From contig CAYSCH010000505.1 of NCBI GenBank assembly GCA_964429355.1, positions 1 through 5,870 of the forward strand: 5,870 bases of DNA, in the 5' to 3' direction. How positions within the stretch are numbered: the stretch's first letter is position 1; each line of letters starts with the position of its first letter. The notes below the pieces were generated by a model. That model worked only from the letters and a program-made list of their open reading frames with translations, searched no databases and was not told the origin of the DNA. The position numbers were made by a program, and so were the translations under genes. This stretch comes from JAAYAY01 sp964429355 (GTDB taxonomy: Bacteria; Planctomycetota; Planctomycetia; Pirellulales; Thermoguttaceae). Shown piece after piece: positions 1-5,539 of the stretch.

Positions 1-779
1 TGGTCGCCGCTGAGCCAGGTGAAATAGTAGGCGCTTCGCAGTTGATAGTACATCTCGGTCATGCCGGGCTCTTTCACAAACGGCTGCCGCGCGCCGGAGG
101 AGTTCCAGTAGCAGCGCAAGTGGTTGATCTTGCCCACCGCACCGTCCAGGAGACGTCCAACGGTCTCGGTATAGACCGCGTCGTGATGGCGCTGGAAACC
201 GACGCCGACCTTGAGGTTTTTCTCCTTGGCCGCCGCCGCTGCGGCCAGCACGCGGCGAATCCCCGGAGAATCGGTGGCGACCGGCTTCTCCATGAAGACG
301 TGCTTGCCCTGCTCGACGGCGTACTCGAAATGGATCGGCCGGAAATGGGGCTGGCTGGTCAGAATCACCACGTCCACGCCCGAGTCGATCGCCTTCTGGT
401 AGGCATCGAAACCCACAAAACGGCGCTCCGCGGGCACATCAATCTGGTTGGTGAGGCTCTCGTGGGACTGGCGGTCGTAACGCCCTTGTTCCGTCTTGGC
501 AAGCGTCTCGAGGCTTGTTGCGATCTTGTCTTCGAACAGGTCGGCCATGGCCCAGAGCTTGACCGGCCCCTTGGTACTCAGGGCTTGCACGATGGCTCCC
601 GTTCCCCGTCCCCCACAGCCGATCAGGGCCACCTTGAGCGTCTCGTCGCCCGCCGCGTGGACGGCCCTCGCCCCGCTGAACGTTCCGGCCAGCGCGGAGG
701 CGGCCAACATCCCGCCTGATTGCCGAAGGAAACAGCGACGGGTCGCGCCCCCCGCTCCGGGTTTCGAAGTTCCAGACAT
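1..779 (-). CDS. Tat-exported Gfo/Idh/MocA-family oxidoreductase (C-terminus beyond window)
   Basis: A predicted NAD(P)-dependent sugar or cyclitol dehydrogenase, exported folded by the Tat system. The reverse strand is open from the ATG at 779 to the window edge, giving 259 residues; about 130-200 C-terminal residues should be missing by comparison with the family. Residues 13-18 (TRRCFL) are a twin-arginine motif, followed by a small-residue hydrophobic stretch (about 22-42) ending near AVHA. The Rossmann dinucleotide-binding loop is IGCGGRGTGA at about 53-62. MEKPVA at 163-168 is the family's EKP motif, whose lysine is normally catalytic, and GFQRHH at 194-199 matches the start of the family's C-terminal domain. 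The start at 779 is preferred because it keeps the twin arginines; the next in-frame Met (24) would lose them. It lies 39 nt downstream of the sugar isomerase on the same strand, so co-transcription is likely. Substrate unknown. Confidence 0.93.
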   Translation of the reverse strand, partial: MSGTSKPGAGGATRRCFLRQSGGMLAASALAGTFSGARAVHAAGDETLKVALIGCGGRGTGAIVQALSTKGPVKLWAMADLFEDKIATSLETLAKTEQGRYDRQSHESLTNQIDVPAERRFVGFDAYQKAIDSGVDVVILTSQPHFRPIHFEYAVEQGKHVFMEKPVATDSPGIRRVLAAAAAAKEKNLKVGVGFQRHHDAVYTETVGRLLDGAVGKINHLRCYWNSSGARQPFVKEPGMTEMYYQLRSAYYFTWLSGD

Positions 780-780
780 A

Positions 781-786
781 CTCCTT
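781..786 (-). promoter_or_regulatory. Unusually close Shine-Dalgarno before the first oxidoreductase
   Basis: On the minus strand AAGGAG is followed by a single T and then the ATG at 779, a spacer of only 1 nt where 5-9 is usual. An alternative purine core, AGAGG, lies about 10 nt before the ATG. No other ATG, GTG or TTG in this frame lies between the isomerase stop and position 779, so the start call stands despite the spacing. Confidence 0.45.
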
Positions 787-818
787 GAGCCTCTACATCT
801 GAGGTGATATTGACCGTT

Positions 819-1814
819 TCATTCTCGGGTAAACGCAGCATCGAAGGCCAAAGCCGAGGAAGGGAAATCCAGCTTCTTCACAAACTCGCAGGCTTCCCGG
901 GCTCCATGCTCGCGATTCATACCGGAATCTTCCCATTCGACCGAGAGCGGTCCCTGGTAGCCGATCCGGTTCAACGTGCGGAGGATCGCTTCAAAATCGA
1001 CGTCGCCATGGCCCAGCGAGCGGAAGTCCCAACCGCGGTCCGGGTGCCCGAATCGCAGATACGATCCGAGAATGCCCGTGGTGCCGTCCAGGGTCAAGGC
1101 CGCATCTTTCATGTGCACATGGTAGATGCGATCCGAAAATTCCTTGAGAAAGCACACCGGGTCGATCATCTGCCACACCAGGTGGCTCGGATCGAAGTTG
1201 AAGCCGAAACTCTCGCGGTGGCCGATCGCGGCCAGGGCGCGACGGGCGGTTACGATATCGAAGGCGATCTCGGTCGGGTGGACTTCGAACGCGAACCGTA
1301 CGCCACACTCGTCGAATACGTCGAGAATCGGGTCCCACATGCGGGCAAAAAATGCAAATCCCTCGTCGATCGTCTCCTCCAAAACCGGTGGAAACCGGTA
1401 GAGAAGGTGCCATATCGGTGAGCCCGTGAAGCCGGTGATGATCTCGACGCCGAGGTTCTTCGCCGCCCGGGCCGTGTTCTTCATGGCTTCTACCGCCCAG
1501 CGGCGCTTCTTCTCCGCGTCCCCCGCACACTCGGGGGGGGCGAGAGGATCGGTCCGGTAGTCGTCGTTCGGATCGCAGACCAGTTGGCCGGCTGCATGGG
1601 CACTGATCGCCCAAACTCGCAAGTGATGGCGATCCAAGAGGTCGAGTCGCTCCTGGCAATACGCTCCGTCGACGCAAGCTCGATCCACGTCGAGAAAATG
1701 CCGGCGGCAGGCCAGTTCCAGGCCATCGTATCCCCAACCGGCTGCCTTCTCGGCAATGTCCTCGAGCGTGAGATCCGACCACTGCCCGGAGACGAGGGTT
1801 ACGGGTCTTGTCAT
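819..1814 (-). CDS. Sugar phosphate isomerase/epimerase, TIM-barrel (xylose isomerase-like) family
   Basis: A 331-residue cytoplasmic protein of the AP-endonuclease-2/xylose-isomerase-like TIM-barrel superfamily, whose members isomerise or epimerise sugars and keto-sugars using a divalent metal. Numbered from the chosen start, likely metal ligands are Glu177 (FAFEVHPTE), Asp208 and His211 (FNFDPSHLVWQ), His232/His234 (YHVHMKDA) and Glu293 (SVEWEDSG), a full Glu-Asp-His-Glu set. The N-terminus begins a first barrel strand (RPVTLVSGQWSDL), then WGYDGLELAC. An upstream in-frame ATG at 1946 would add 44 residues with no family character, so 1814 is preferred; neither start has a strong Shine-Dalgarno. 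It is first in an operon with the Tat oxidoreductase and divergent from the XylR-like regulator, which suggests sugar catabolism. Exact reaction unknown. A run of eight C on the coding strand (1533-1540) lies within an Ala-Pro-Pro stretch. Confidence 0.9.
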   Translation of the reverse strand: MTRPVTLVSGQWSDLTLEDIAEKAAGWGYDGLELACRRHFLDVDRACVDGAYCQERLDLLDRHHLRVWAISAHAAGQLVCDPNDDYRTDPLAPPECAGDAEKKRRWAVEAMKNTARAAKNLGVEIITGFTGSPIWHLLYRFPPVLEETIDEGFAFFARMWDPILDVFDECGVRFAFEVHPTEIAFDIVTARRALAAIGHRESFGFNFDPSHLVWQMIDPVCFLKEFSDRIYHVHMKDAALTLDGTTGILGSYLRFGHPDRGWDFRSLGHGDVDFEAILRTLNRIGYQGPLSVEWEDSGMNREHGAREACEFVKKLDFPSSALAFDAAFTRE

Positions 1815-1983
1815 GATCGCGTTTGCCTGTTCTATCGTGACAATCTGCGGGCCATCCACGTCCCGGGCACCGAGAGGACGCAACGGGGAACCGGCCGTTT
1901 CAGAGCATGGCCTCCCCGGAAGGACCGAATCGACGGCAGACTCCATAACTACGCAATCCGCCGTCAGCGGTCAATGAGATCTA

Positions 1984-2001
1984 TTGTAAAAACTGTAAGA
2001 A
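1984..2001. promoter_or_regulatory. Tandem 9-bp motif, candidate regulator binding site
   Basis: TTGTAAAAA (1984-1992) is followed directly by CTGTAAGAA (1993-2001), a 7/9 direct repeat in the AT-rich patch upstream of the isomerase operon. AraC-family regulators bind asymmetric sites read by two helix-turn-helix motifs on adjacent DNA turns, so such a repeat is a plausible operator. A similar arrangement occurs at 3459-3476. This is inference from pattern only. Confidence 0.25.
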
Positions 2002-2042
2002 ATCACGTCGCGCCCGCAGCCCGGTGGTGTATACTCGGCAGG

Positions 2043-2105
2043 TAGGGTGCGTCTCGACGCACCAATAATTCCCATTTGGCTCACGGTGCATCGAGACGCA
2101 CCCTA
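2043..2105. repeat. REP-like twin hairpin element (inverted pair)
   Basis: The two 21-nt arms, 2043-2063 and 2085-2105, are reverse complements with one mismatch (20/21), separated by a 21-nt spacer. Each arm is itself a hairpin. The left arm has GGTGCGT, loop CTCG, ACGCACC (2046-2063). The right arm has GGTGCAT, loop CGAG, ACGCACC (2085-2102), with one stem mismatch. The element can therefore form either two small hairpins or one long cruciform. It resembles the paired inverted REP/BIME palindromes dispersed by RAYT-type transposases; no transposase is present here. It ends 36 nt before the regulator's ATG, so it probably lies in that gene's leader or promoter. Its copy number elsewhere in the genome cannot be seen. 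Confidence 0.85.
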
Positions 2106-2131
2106 GGGCCATACCGCGGCGATTGATCAAC

Positions 2132-2136
2132 GGAGG
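2132..2136 (+). promoter_or_regulatory. Ribosome binding site of the XylR-like regulator
   Basis: GGAGG lies 5 nt before the ATG at 2142, a standard spacing. It supports that start over the overlapping shadow frames. Confidence 0.75.
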
Positions 2137-2141
2137 CGCGA

Positions 2142-3305
2142 ATGAGCAAGAACACGACACCCCATGTGGCCGTGCTGGTCGACACGGCCACCGGTTGGGG
2201 GCGACGCGTGGTACGTGGCATCGGCCGTTATGTTCGCAAGCACGGGCCGTGGGATATCTGGATCGAAGCTCGAGACCAAAGAGCCGCGCTCCGGCTCCCG
2301 GTTCGTTGGTGCGGCCAGGGGATCATCGCCAGGGTTCCCGACCACGCCACCGCCCGCCACGTTGTCGCCGCCCGTGTGCCGGTGGTGAACGTTTCCGCCG
2401 TCCAACTCAAAGGGATTCACCTCCCGGGTATCCGGACCGACCTCCAGGCCTCGGCCCGAATGGCCGCCGAGTATCTGCTCGATCGCGGTTTCCGGAACTT
2501 CGCCTACTGCGGGATCGAGTGGTGGTCGTACACGGATTACCACCGGCGGGGTTTTGCCAAGGTGCTCGGCGACGCCGGTTACTCCTGCGATGTCTACCGA
2601 CCCAGTGGGCGGAAAGGACCGCGAACGGCTGCCCATATCCAGCAGCGCGACCTGATCGGCTGGCTGGAGCGGTTGCCCAAGCCGCTGGCGGTGCTCACCT
2701 GGACCACCAAGTGCGGGCACCAGGTGATCCAGGCCTGCCGTCATGCGGAGTTGCTGGTGCCGGAACAGGTGGCGGTGTTGGCTGCCGACGAGGATGATCT
2801 GCTCTGCGATATGTGCAACCCACCTCTGTCGGGCATCGCCCTGACGTCCGAACGGATCGGCTACGAGGCGGCAGCCCTCTTGGACCGGCTGATGCATGGC
2901 GAGCCGGCACCGGCGGAGCCGGTGCTGATCGAGCCTTCCGGTGTGGTCACGCGGCAATCCACCGATACACTGGCTATCGACGACGCCGACGTGGCCAGTG
3001 CTGTGGCCTACATCTGGCACCACGCCGCCGATCCGATCCAGGTCCGCGACGTGCTTCGGGCGGTACCCGTATCGCGAACGCGCCTCGAACGACGCTTTCA
3101 AACTGTTCTCGGCCGCACCCCCGCTGCCGAAATCCGCCGCGTTCACCTCGAACGGGCCAAGCACCTGCTTGCCGAAACCGACATGCCGGTGCCCGAAGTG
3201 GCCGTCGCTTCCGGATTCGGATCCCGGGAATACCTCAGCTACGTGTTCAAGTCGCAGACGGGACTAAGCCCGCAGAAGTACCGGATCCGGGTCCGCATAC
3301 GGTAG
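2142..3305 (+). CDS. XylR-like AraC-family transcriptional regulator with LacI-type sugar-binding domain
   Basis: A 387-residue cytoplasmic DNA-binding regulator. Residues about 7-270 form a periplasmic-binding-protein/LacI-like effector domain: VAVLVDTATGWGRRVVRGI at the N-terminus, a helix-strand pair around ASARMAAEYLLDRGFRNFAY (103-122), a second half with PEQVAVLAADED (207-218), then LSGIAL and a GYEAAALLDRLM helix (240-251). The C-terminal 100 residues are an AraC-type double helix-turn-helix: the first about 299-320 (QVRDVLRAVPVSRTRLERRF), the second about 348-371 (MPVPEVAVASGFGSREYLSY), then the family signature FKSQTGLSPQKYR. This order matches the XylR type, in which a sugar binds the LacI-like part and the C-terminus binds DNA. 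The start is supported by GGAGG 5 nt upstream. It is divergent from the isomerase-oxidoreductase operon and upstream of the second oxidoreductase, so it probably controls one or both. The length is complete. Confidence 0.94.
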   Translation: MSKNTTPHVAVLVDTATGWGRRVVRGIGRYVRKHGPWDIWIEARDQRAALRLPVRWCGQGIIARVPDHATARHVVAARVPVVNVSAVQLKGIHLPGIRTDLQASARMAAEYLLDRGFRNFAYCGIEWWSYTDYHRRGFAKVLGDAGYSCDVYRPSGRKGPRTAAHIQQRDLIGWLERLPKPLAVLTWTTKCGHQVIQACRHAELLVPEQVAVLAADEDDLLCDMCNPPLSGIALTSERIGYEAAALLDRLMHGEPAPAEPVLIEPSGVVTRQSTDTLAIDDADVASAVAYIWHHAADPIQVRDVLRAVPVSRTRLERRFQTVLGRTPAAEIRRVHLERAKHLLAETDMPVPEVAVASGFGSREYLSYVFKSQTGLSPQKYRIRVRIR

Positions 3306-3458
3306 GGAACCGAGAGCCCGCCCATGGAAATACCACACGCCCATCGCTGCGATCTGAGCGTGCCTCCCGTGTCGGAATACCTCGATCCGGTTTTTCACGC
3401 ACACTGGCGCCGACTCTGGCATGGGCACTACGAAATCCCTTATCATGACCTCTTTGAT

Positions 3459-3476
3459 TTGACAATTCTGGACAAA
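3459..3476. promoter_or_regulatory. Second tandem 9-bp motif / -35-like TTGACA
   Basis: TTGACAATT (3459-3467) is followed directly by CTGGACAAA (3468-3476). Its layout and bases (TTG..AA..CTG.A..AA) parallel the motif at 1984-2001. The first hexamer also equals the sigma-70 -35 consensus. It could be a promoter element, an operator, or a coincidence of AT-rich sequence. Confidence 0.25.
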
Positions 3477-3556
3477 CCATTTTCACGATCCAACCGCCGA
3501 GGACAGCCCCTTGCCAGAGGACCACTGTCTGCCGACGGCACGACCCGTTCCAGGAA

Positions 3557-3563
3557 AAGGAAG
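3557..3563 (+). promoter_or_regulatory. Ribosome binding site deciding the start of the second oxidoreductase
   Basis: AAGGAAG lies 6 nt before the ATG at 3570. Translation from here begins MREHTTRRTFL, placing a twin-arginine motif at residues 7-8. The longer in-frame start at 3324 would bury that signal behind 82 residues of unrelated sequence. Confidence 0.75.
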
Positions 3564-3569
3564 ATTGAG

Positions 3570-4877
3570 ATGAGAGAACACACAACGCGCCGTACTTTTC
3601 TGCATCAATCGGCACTTGCCGGTGCCGCATTGGCTCTCCCCTCCCTGATCCCCTCGCACGTAATCGGAAAAGACGGCGCCGATCCGGCCAGCGAAACCAT
3701 ACAACTCGGGGTCATCGGCATCGGCCCGCGATGCACCTACGATCTGACGGCGATCCTCGGATTGAGCGATGTGCGATGCGTGGCCATCGCCGACGTTCAG
3801 GCCAGCCGCCGCGAGGCCGGGAAGAGCCTCGTCGACAAACGCTACGAAAACCAGGATTGCGTCCTTTACAGCGACATGCGGGAACTGCTCGATCGCAAGG
3901 ACATCGATGCGGTCCTGATCGCTACCGGCGATCGCTGGCATGCCTCCGCTTCCATGCTGGCCGCTGAGGCCGGAAAAGATATCTACAGTGAGAAGCCGTG
4001 CGGCCTGACCATCGACCTGTGCCAGCGGCTGGACGAAACGATCAAACGCACCAGCCGGATTTTCCAGGCGGGCACGCAGCGCCGCAGCGTCCCCAATTTC
4101 CAGCAGGCCGTGGACCTTGTCCACACCGGAAAACTCGGGACCATTCACACGCTTTATGCCAGCATTTATACCCCGCAGATCCTGACGGAGTGGTTGCCTT
4201 CTCAACCGACCCCCGACCCCAAGGTGGTCGACTGGAACCTGTGGCTCGGCCCGGCGCCGTGGCGTCCGTACAACGAGAGCTACGTCAGCGGTGGCTGGCG
4301 GGGCTATTGGGATTTCGACTCCGGGGCACGACTCCTCGATTGGGGCGCTCACACGCTCGATCTCTGCCAATGGGCCAACCAGGCCGATGACACGATGCCC
4401 GTCGAATACGAGCCCCTCGATGACAAGATCATCTGCCGCTATGCCAACGGGGTTCAACTGATCTTCGATTTCCTCAAGGATCCCTTCGGCAATCGAGATC
4501 CCCACTATATCACTCGGCTGGGAACATGCCCCGTCCGGTTCGAGGGAGACAAAGGCTCCGTCGAGACCGGCGACTCCGGCGAGATGGTCATCCAACCCGA
4601 CTCCCTGGCCGCCACAATCCCCGCCTCGGCCGACCGCGTACGCGGCCTCGACGTGTCCGCTCACGCCCGCAACTTCTTCGACTGCGTGAAGACCAGGAAA
4701 CCAACCGTCTGCAATTCGTCCGTGATGCGCCATTCGCACGTGGCATGCCACGCGGCGGCACTCGCCTGGATTCTCAAACGCAGCCTCAGGCTGGATCCGG
4801 CCAAGGAGGAATTCATCGACGACGCTGAAGCCAACGGCCTGCGCAGCCGCCCTGAGCGAAAATTCTGGAACGCGTGA
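3570..4877 (+). CDS. Tat-exported Gfo/Idh/MocA-family oxidoreductase
   Basis: A complete 435-residue predicted NAD(P)-dependent dehydrogenase acting on sugars or glycosides outside the cytoplasm. Residues 6-11 (TRRTFL) are a twin-arginine motif, followed by hydrophobic ALAGAALALPSLI (15-27). The Rossmann fold starts at about 44 with GVIGIGPRC, in which the third glycine of the usual GxGxxG is Cys55. AIADV (73-77) ends the second strand. YSEKPCGL at 139-146 carries the EKP motif with the expected catalytic lysine. GTQRRSVPNF (168-177) opens the C-terminal domain, and DWNLWLGPAPWRPYN (221-235) and LLDWGAHTLDLCQWA (255-269) are typical of the planctomycete-type bacterial C-terminal domain; Asp257 and His261 are likely active-site residues. 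It lies 264 nt after the regulator on the same strand, possibly with its own promoter. It clearly differs from the oxidoreductase at 1-779, so the two are not a recent duplication. Substrate unknown. Confidence 0.94.
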   Translation: MREHTTRRTFLHQSALAGAALALPSLIPSHVIGKDGADPASETIQLGVIGIGPRCTYDLTAILGLSDVRCVAIADVQASRREAGKSLVDKRYENQDCVLYSDMRELLDRKDIDAVLIATGDRWHASASMLAAEAGKDIYSEKPCGLTIDLCQRLDETIKRTSRIFQAGTQRRSVPNFQQAVDLVHTGKLGTIHTLYASIYTPQILTEWLPSQPTPDPKVVDWNLWLGPAPWRPYNESYVSGGWRGYWDFDSGARLLDWGAHTLDLCQWANQADDTMPVEYEPLDDKIICRYANGVQLIFDFLKDPFGNRDPHYITRLGTCPVRFEGDKGSVETGDSGEMVIQPDSLAATIPASADRVRGLDVSAHARNFFDCVKTRKPTVCNSSVMRHSHVACHAAALAWILKRSLRLDPAKEEFIDDAEANGLRSRPERKFWNA

Positions 4878-4935
4878 CGCACACGGCTTGCCACACCAGT
4901 TGATGCAGCTTCTCCGCCGCACGGGTCACGAGGCC

Positions 4936-4967
4936 CGAGTTGACCTCGCTTCGAGTTGACCCCGCCT
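4936..4967. repeat. 16-bp tandem duplication
   Basis: Positions 4936-4951 and 4952-4967 are adjacent 16-nt copies differing at two positions (14/16). Both start CGAGTTGACC, and a third CGAG begins at 4968. The repeat lies about 60 nt after the second oxidoreductase's stop and is not part of a gene. Function unknown. Confidence 0.8.
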
Positions 4968-4978
4968 CGAGAGAAGTC

Positions 4979-5033
4979 GGCCGGTTTCATCATCAGTCTC
5001 CGCACAGGAGTTCGTGTTCGGAGACTGCCGGCC
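4979..5033 (+). terminator. Long interrupted hairpin downstream of the second oxidoreductase
   Basis: A perfect 8-bp stem (AGTCTCCG 4995-5002 with CGGAGACT 5019-5026) encloses a 16-nt loop in which CAC and GTG can pair further. Outside it GGCCGG (4979-4984) pairs with CCGGCC (5028-5033), with 10 unpaired nt on the left and one on the right. It sits 101 nt after the stop codon. No U-tract follows, so it is not a standard intrinsic terminator. It may be an atypical or Rho-assisted terminator, an mRNA-stabilising 3' structure, or a DNA-level palindrome. Confidence 0.4.
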
Positions 5034-5117
5034 TCGCGCGGCCCGCACATGCTCGTTTCCGTTTCCTCTGCTCAGCCGCCCCCCTCTCTTTCTCTCGGCC
5101 TGTCGTTCCCTTCCTCT

Positions 5118-5133
5118 TTGGCGGGGTGGCCAA
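5118..5133 (+). repeat. GGGGTGGCCAA-type small inverted repeat, copy 1
   Basis: TTGGC and GCCAA form 5-bp arms around GGGGTG. The same core appears at 5455-5470 and, reversed, at 5707-5721. This copy lies upstream of the long pyrimidine array. Confidence 0.6.
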
Positions 5134-5184
5134 TTCTGCCTTCTGATCGGGAGCCCTCTTGCACACGTTCGCTACGCAATATCT

Positions 5185-5449
5185 GTCCCCTGACTCCCAT
5201 CCCCCGTCCCCCCTCTCCCCTTTCCCGACCCCCCCCCCCCCTCTCCCCCCCTCCCCCCCCCCCCCCCCCCTTTCCCCCCCCCCCCCCGCCCCCCCCCCCC
5301 GACTCCCTTTCCCCCGTCTCCTGACCCCCGTCCCCTGTCCCCCGACCCCCGACTCCCGCTCCCCCGTCTCCTGACTCCCGTCTCCTGTCCCCCGTCCTCT
5401 GTCCCCTGTCCCCTGACTCCCGTCTCCCGTCTCCTGTCCCCCGTCTCCT
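5185..5449. repeat. Heptanucleotide tandem array, consensus GWCYCCY, with poly-C core
   Basis: A 7-nt periodic array. At 5185-5233 heptads such as GTCCCCT, GACTCCC and ATCCCCC keep phase. At 5229-5300 periodicity dissolves into C-runs of 13 (5229-5241), 18 (5253-5270), 14 (5274-5287) and 12 (5289-5300) broken by T and G. From 5316 to 5449 there are 19 consecutive units, 18 of exactly 7 nt and one of 8 (GCTCCCCC, 5358-5365), drawn from a few variants: GTCTCCT, GTCCCCC, GACTCCC, GTCCCCT. Similar degenerate heptad repeats are known as STRRs in cyanobacteria and occur in other environmental bacteria. The minus strand is G-rich with closely spaced G-runs. Confidence 0.9.
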
Positions 5450-5475
5450 TTCTCTTGGGGGGTGGCCAAGAAAAA
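5449..5475. repeat. Hairpin at the end of the heptad array (GGGGTGGCCAA motif, copy 2)
   Basis: TTTCTCTTGG (5449-5458) pairs with CCAAGAAAAA (5466-5475) at 9 of 10 positions around the 7-nt loop GGGGTGG. It directly abuts the last clean heptad and contains the core seen at 5118-5133. No T-tract follows on the plus strand. Confidence 0.6.
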
Positions 5476-5497
5476 CGGATGCGCCCACAGGCTTCTG

Positions 5498-5506
5498 TGC
5501 TATACT
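5498..5506 (+). promoter_or_regulatory. Candidate extended -10 promoter
   Basis: TGC directly followed by TATACT fits the extended -10 form TGnTATAAT with one mismatch. No -35 is evident 17 nt upstream, which extended -10 promoters can tolerate. Transcription would start near 5513, about 27 nt before the ATG at 5540. Predicted from sequence only. Confidence 0.3.
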
Positions 5507-5539
5507 CTGTACACGCGTATAGATTCCACGAGAAGACAT

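Larger units (their letters stand above)
1815..2141. promoter_or_regulatory. Divergent intergenic regulatory region
   Basis: This 327-nt region separates the starts of the isomerase operon (minus) and the regulator (plus), so promoters in both directions must lie here unless the genes are read through. The centre (about 1976-2006) is AT-rich against a GC-rich background. On the minus strand TACAAT (1988 to 1983) is a 5/6 match to a -10 box, but no convincing -35 accompanies it. On the plus strand TATACT (2030-2035) is another 5/6 match, also lacking a clear -35. The REP-like hairpin pair follows. Promoter assignments are tentative. Confidence 0.5.
3306..3569. other. Intergenic region between the regulator and the second oxidoreductase
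   Basis: These 264 nt hold no convincing gene; the open frame from 3324 merely runs in frame into the oxidoreductase. A small hairpin (CACGC 3336-3340 with GCGTG 3358-3362, enclosing ATCGC/GCGAT) lies 30 nt after the regulator's stop. A weak terminator-like stem (CGGA 3373-3376 with TCCG 3386-3389) is followed by five T (3391-3395). A perfect -35-like TTGACA occurs at 3459-3464, but the hexamer 17 nt later (TTTCAC) is a poor -10. The oxidoreductase may thus have its own promoter, though read-through from the regulator is not excluded. Confidence 0.5.

Noticed and set aside
42..719. 225-codon plus-strand open frame
   Set aside because: It is antisense to the Tat oxidoreductase, whose reverse-strand frame has Rossmann, EKP and Tat motifs; the plus frame shows none.
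1815..1946. Longer isomerase start giving a 44-residue N-terminal extension
   Set aside because: The extension has no domain character and no strong Shine-Dalgarno, and the TIM-barrel homology begins right after the Met at 1814.
2043..2105. Insertion sequence ends or intrinsic terminator
   Set aside because: No transposase lies between the arms, the element is only 63 bp, no target duplication was seen, and no U-tract follows.
3373..3395. Intrinsic terminator for the regulator
   Set aside because: Only a 4-bp stem precedes the five T; too weak to call as a separate feature.
3324..3569. Longer start for the second oxidoreductase
   Set aside because: It would place 82 unrelated residues before a Tat signal, and AAGGAAG sits correctly before 3570.
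3483..4922. 479-codon minus-strand open frame
   Set aside because: It is antisense to the complete second oxidoreductase and has no recognisable domain; high GC explains the missing stops.
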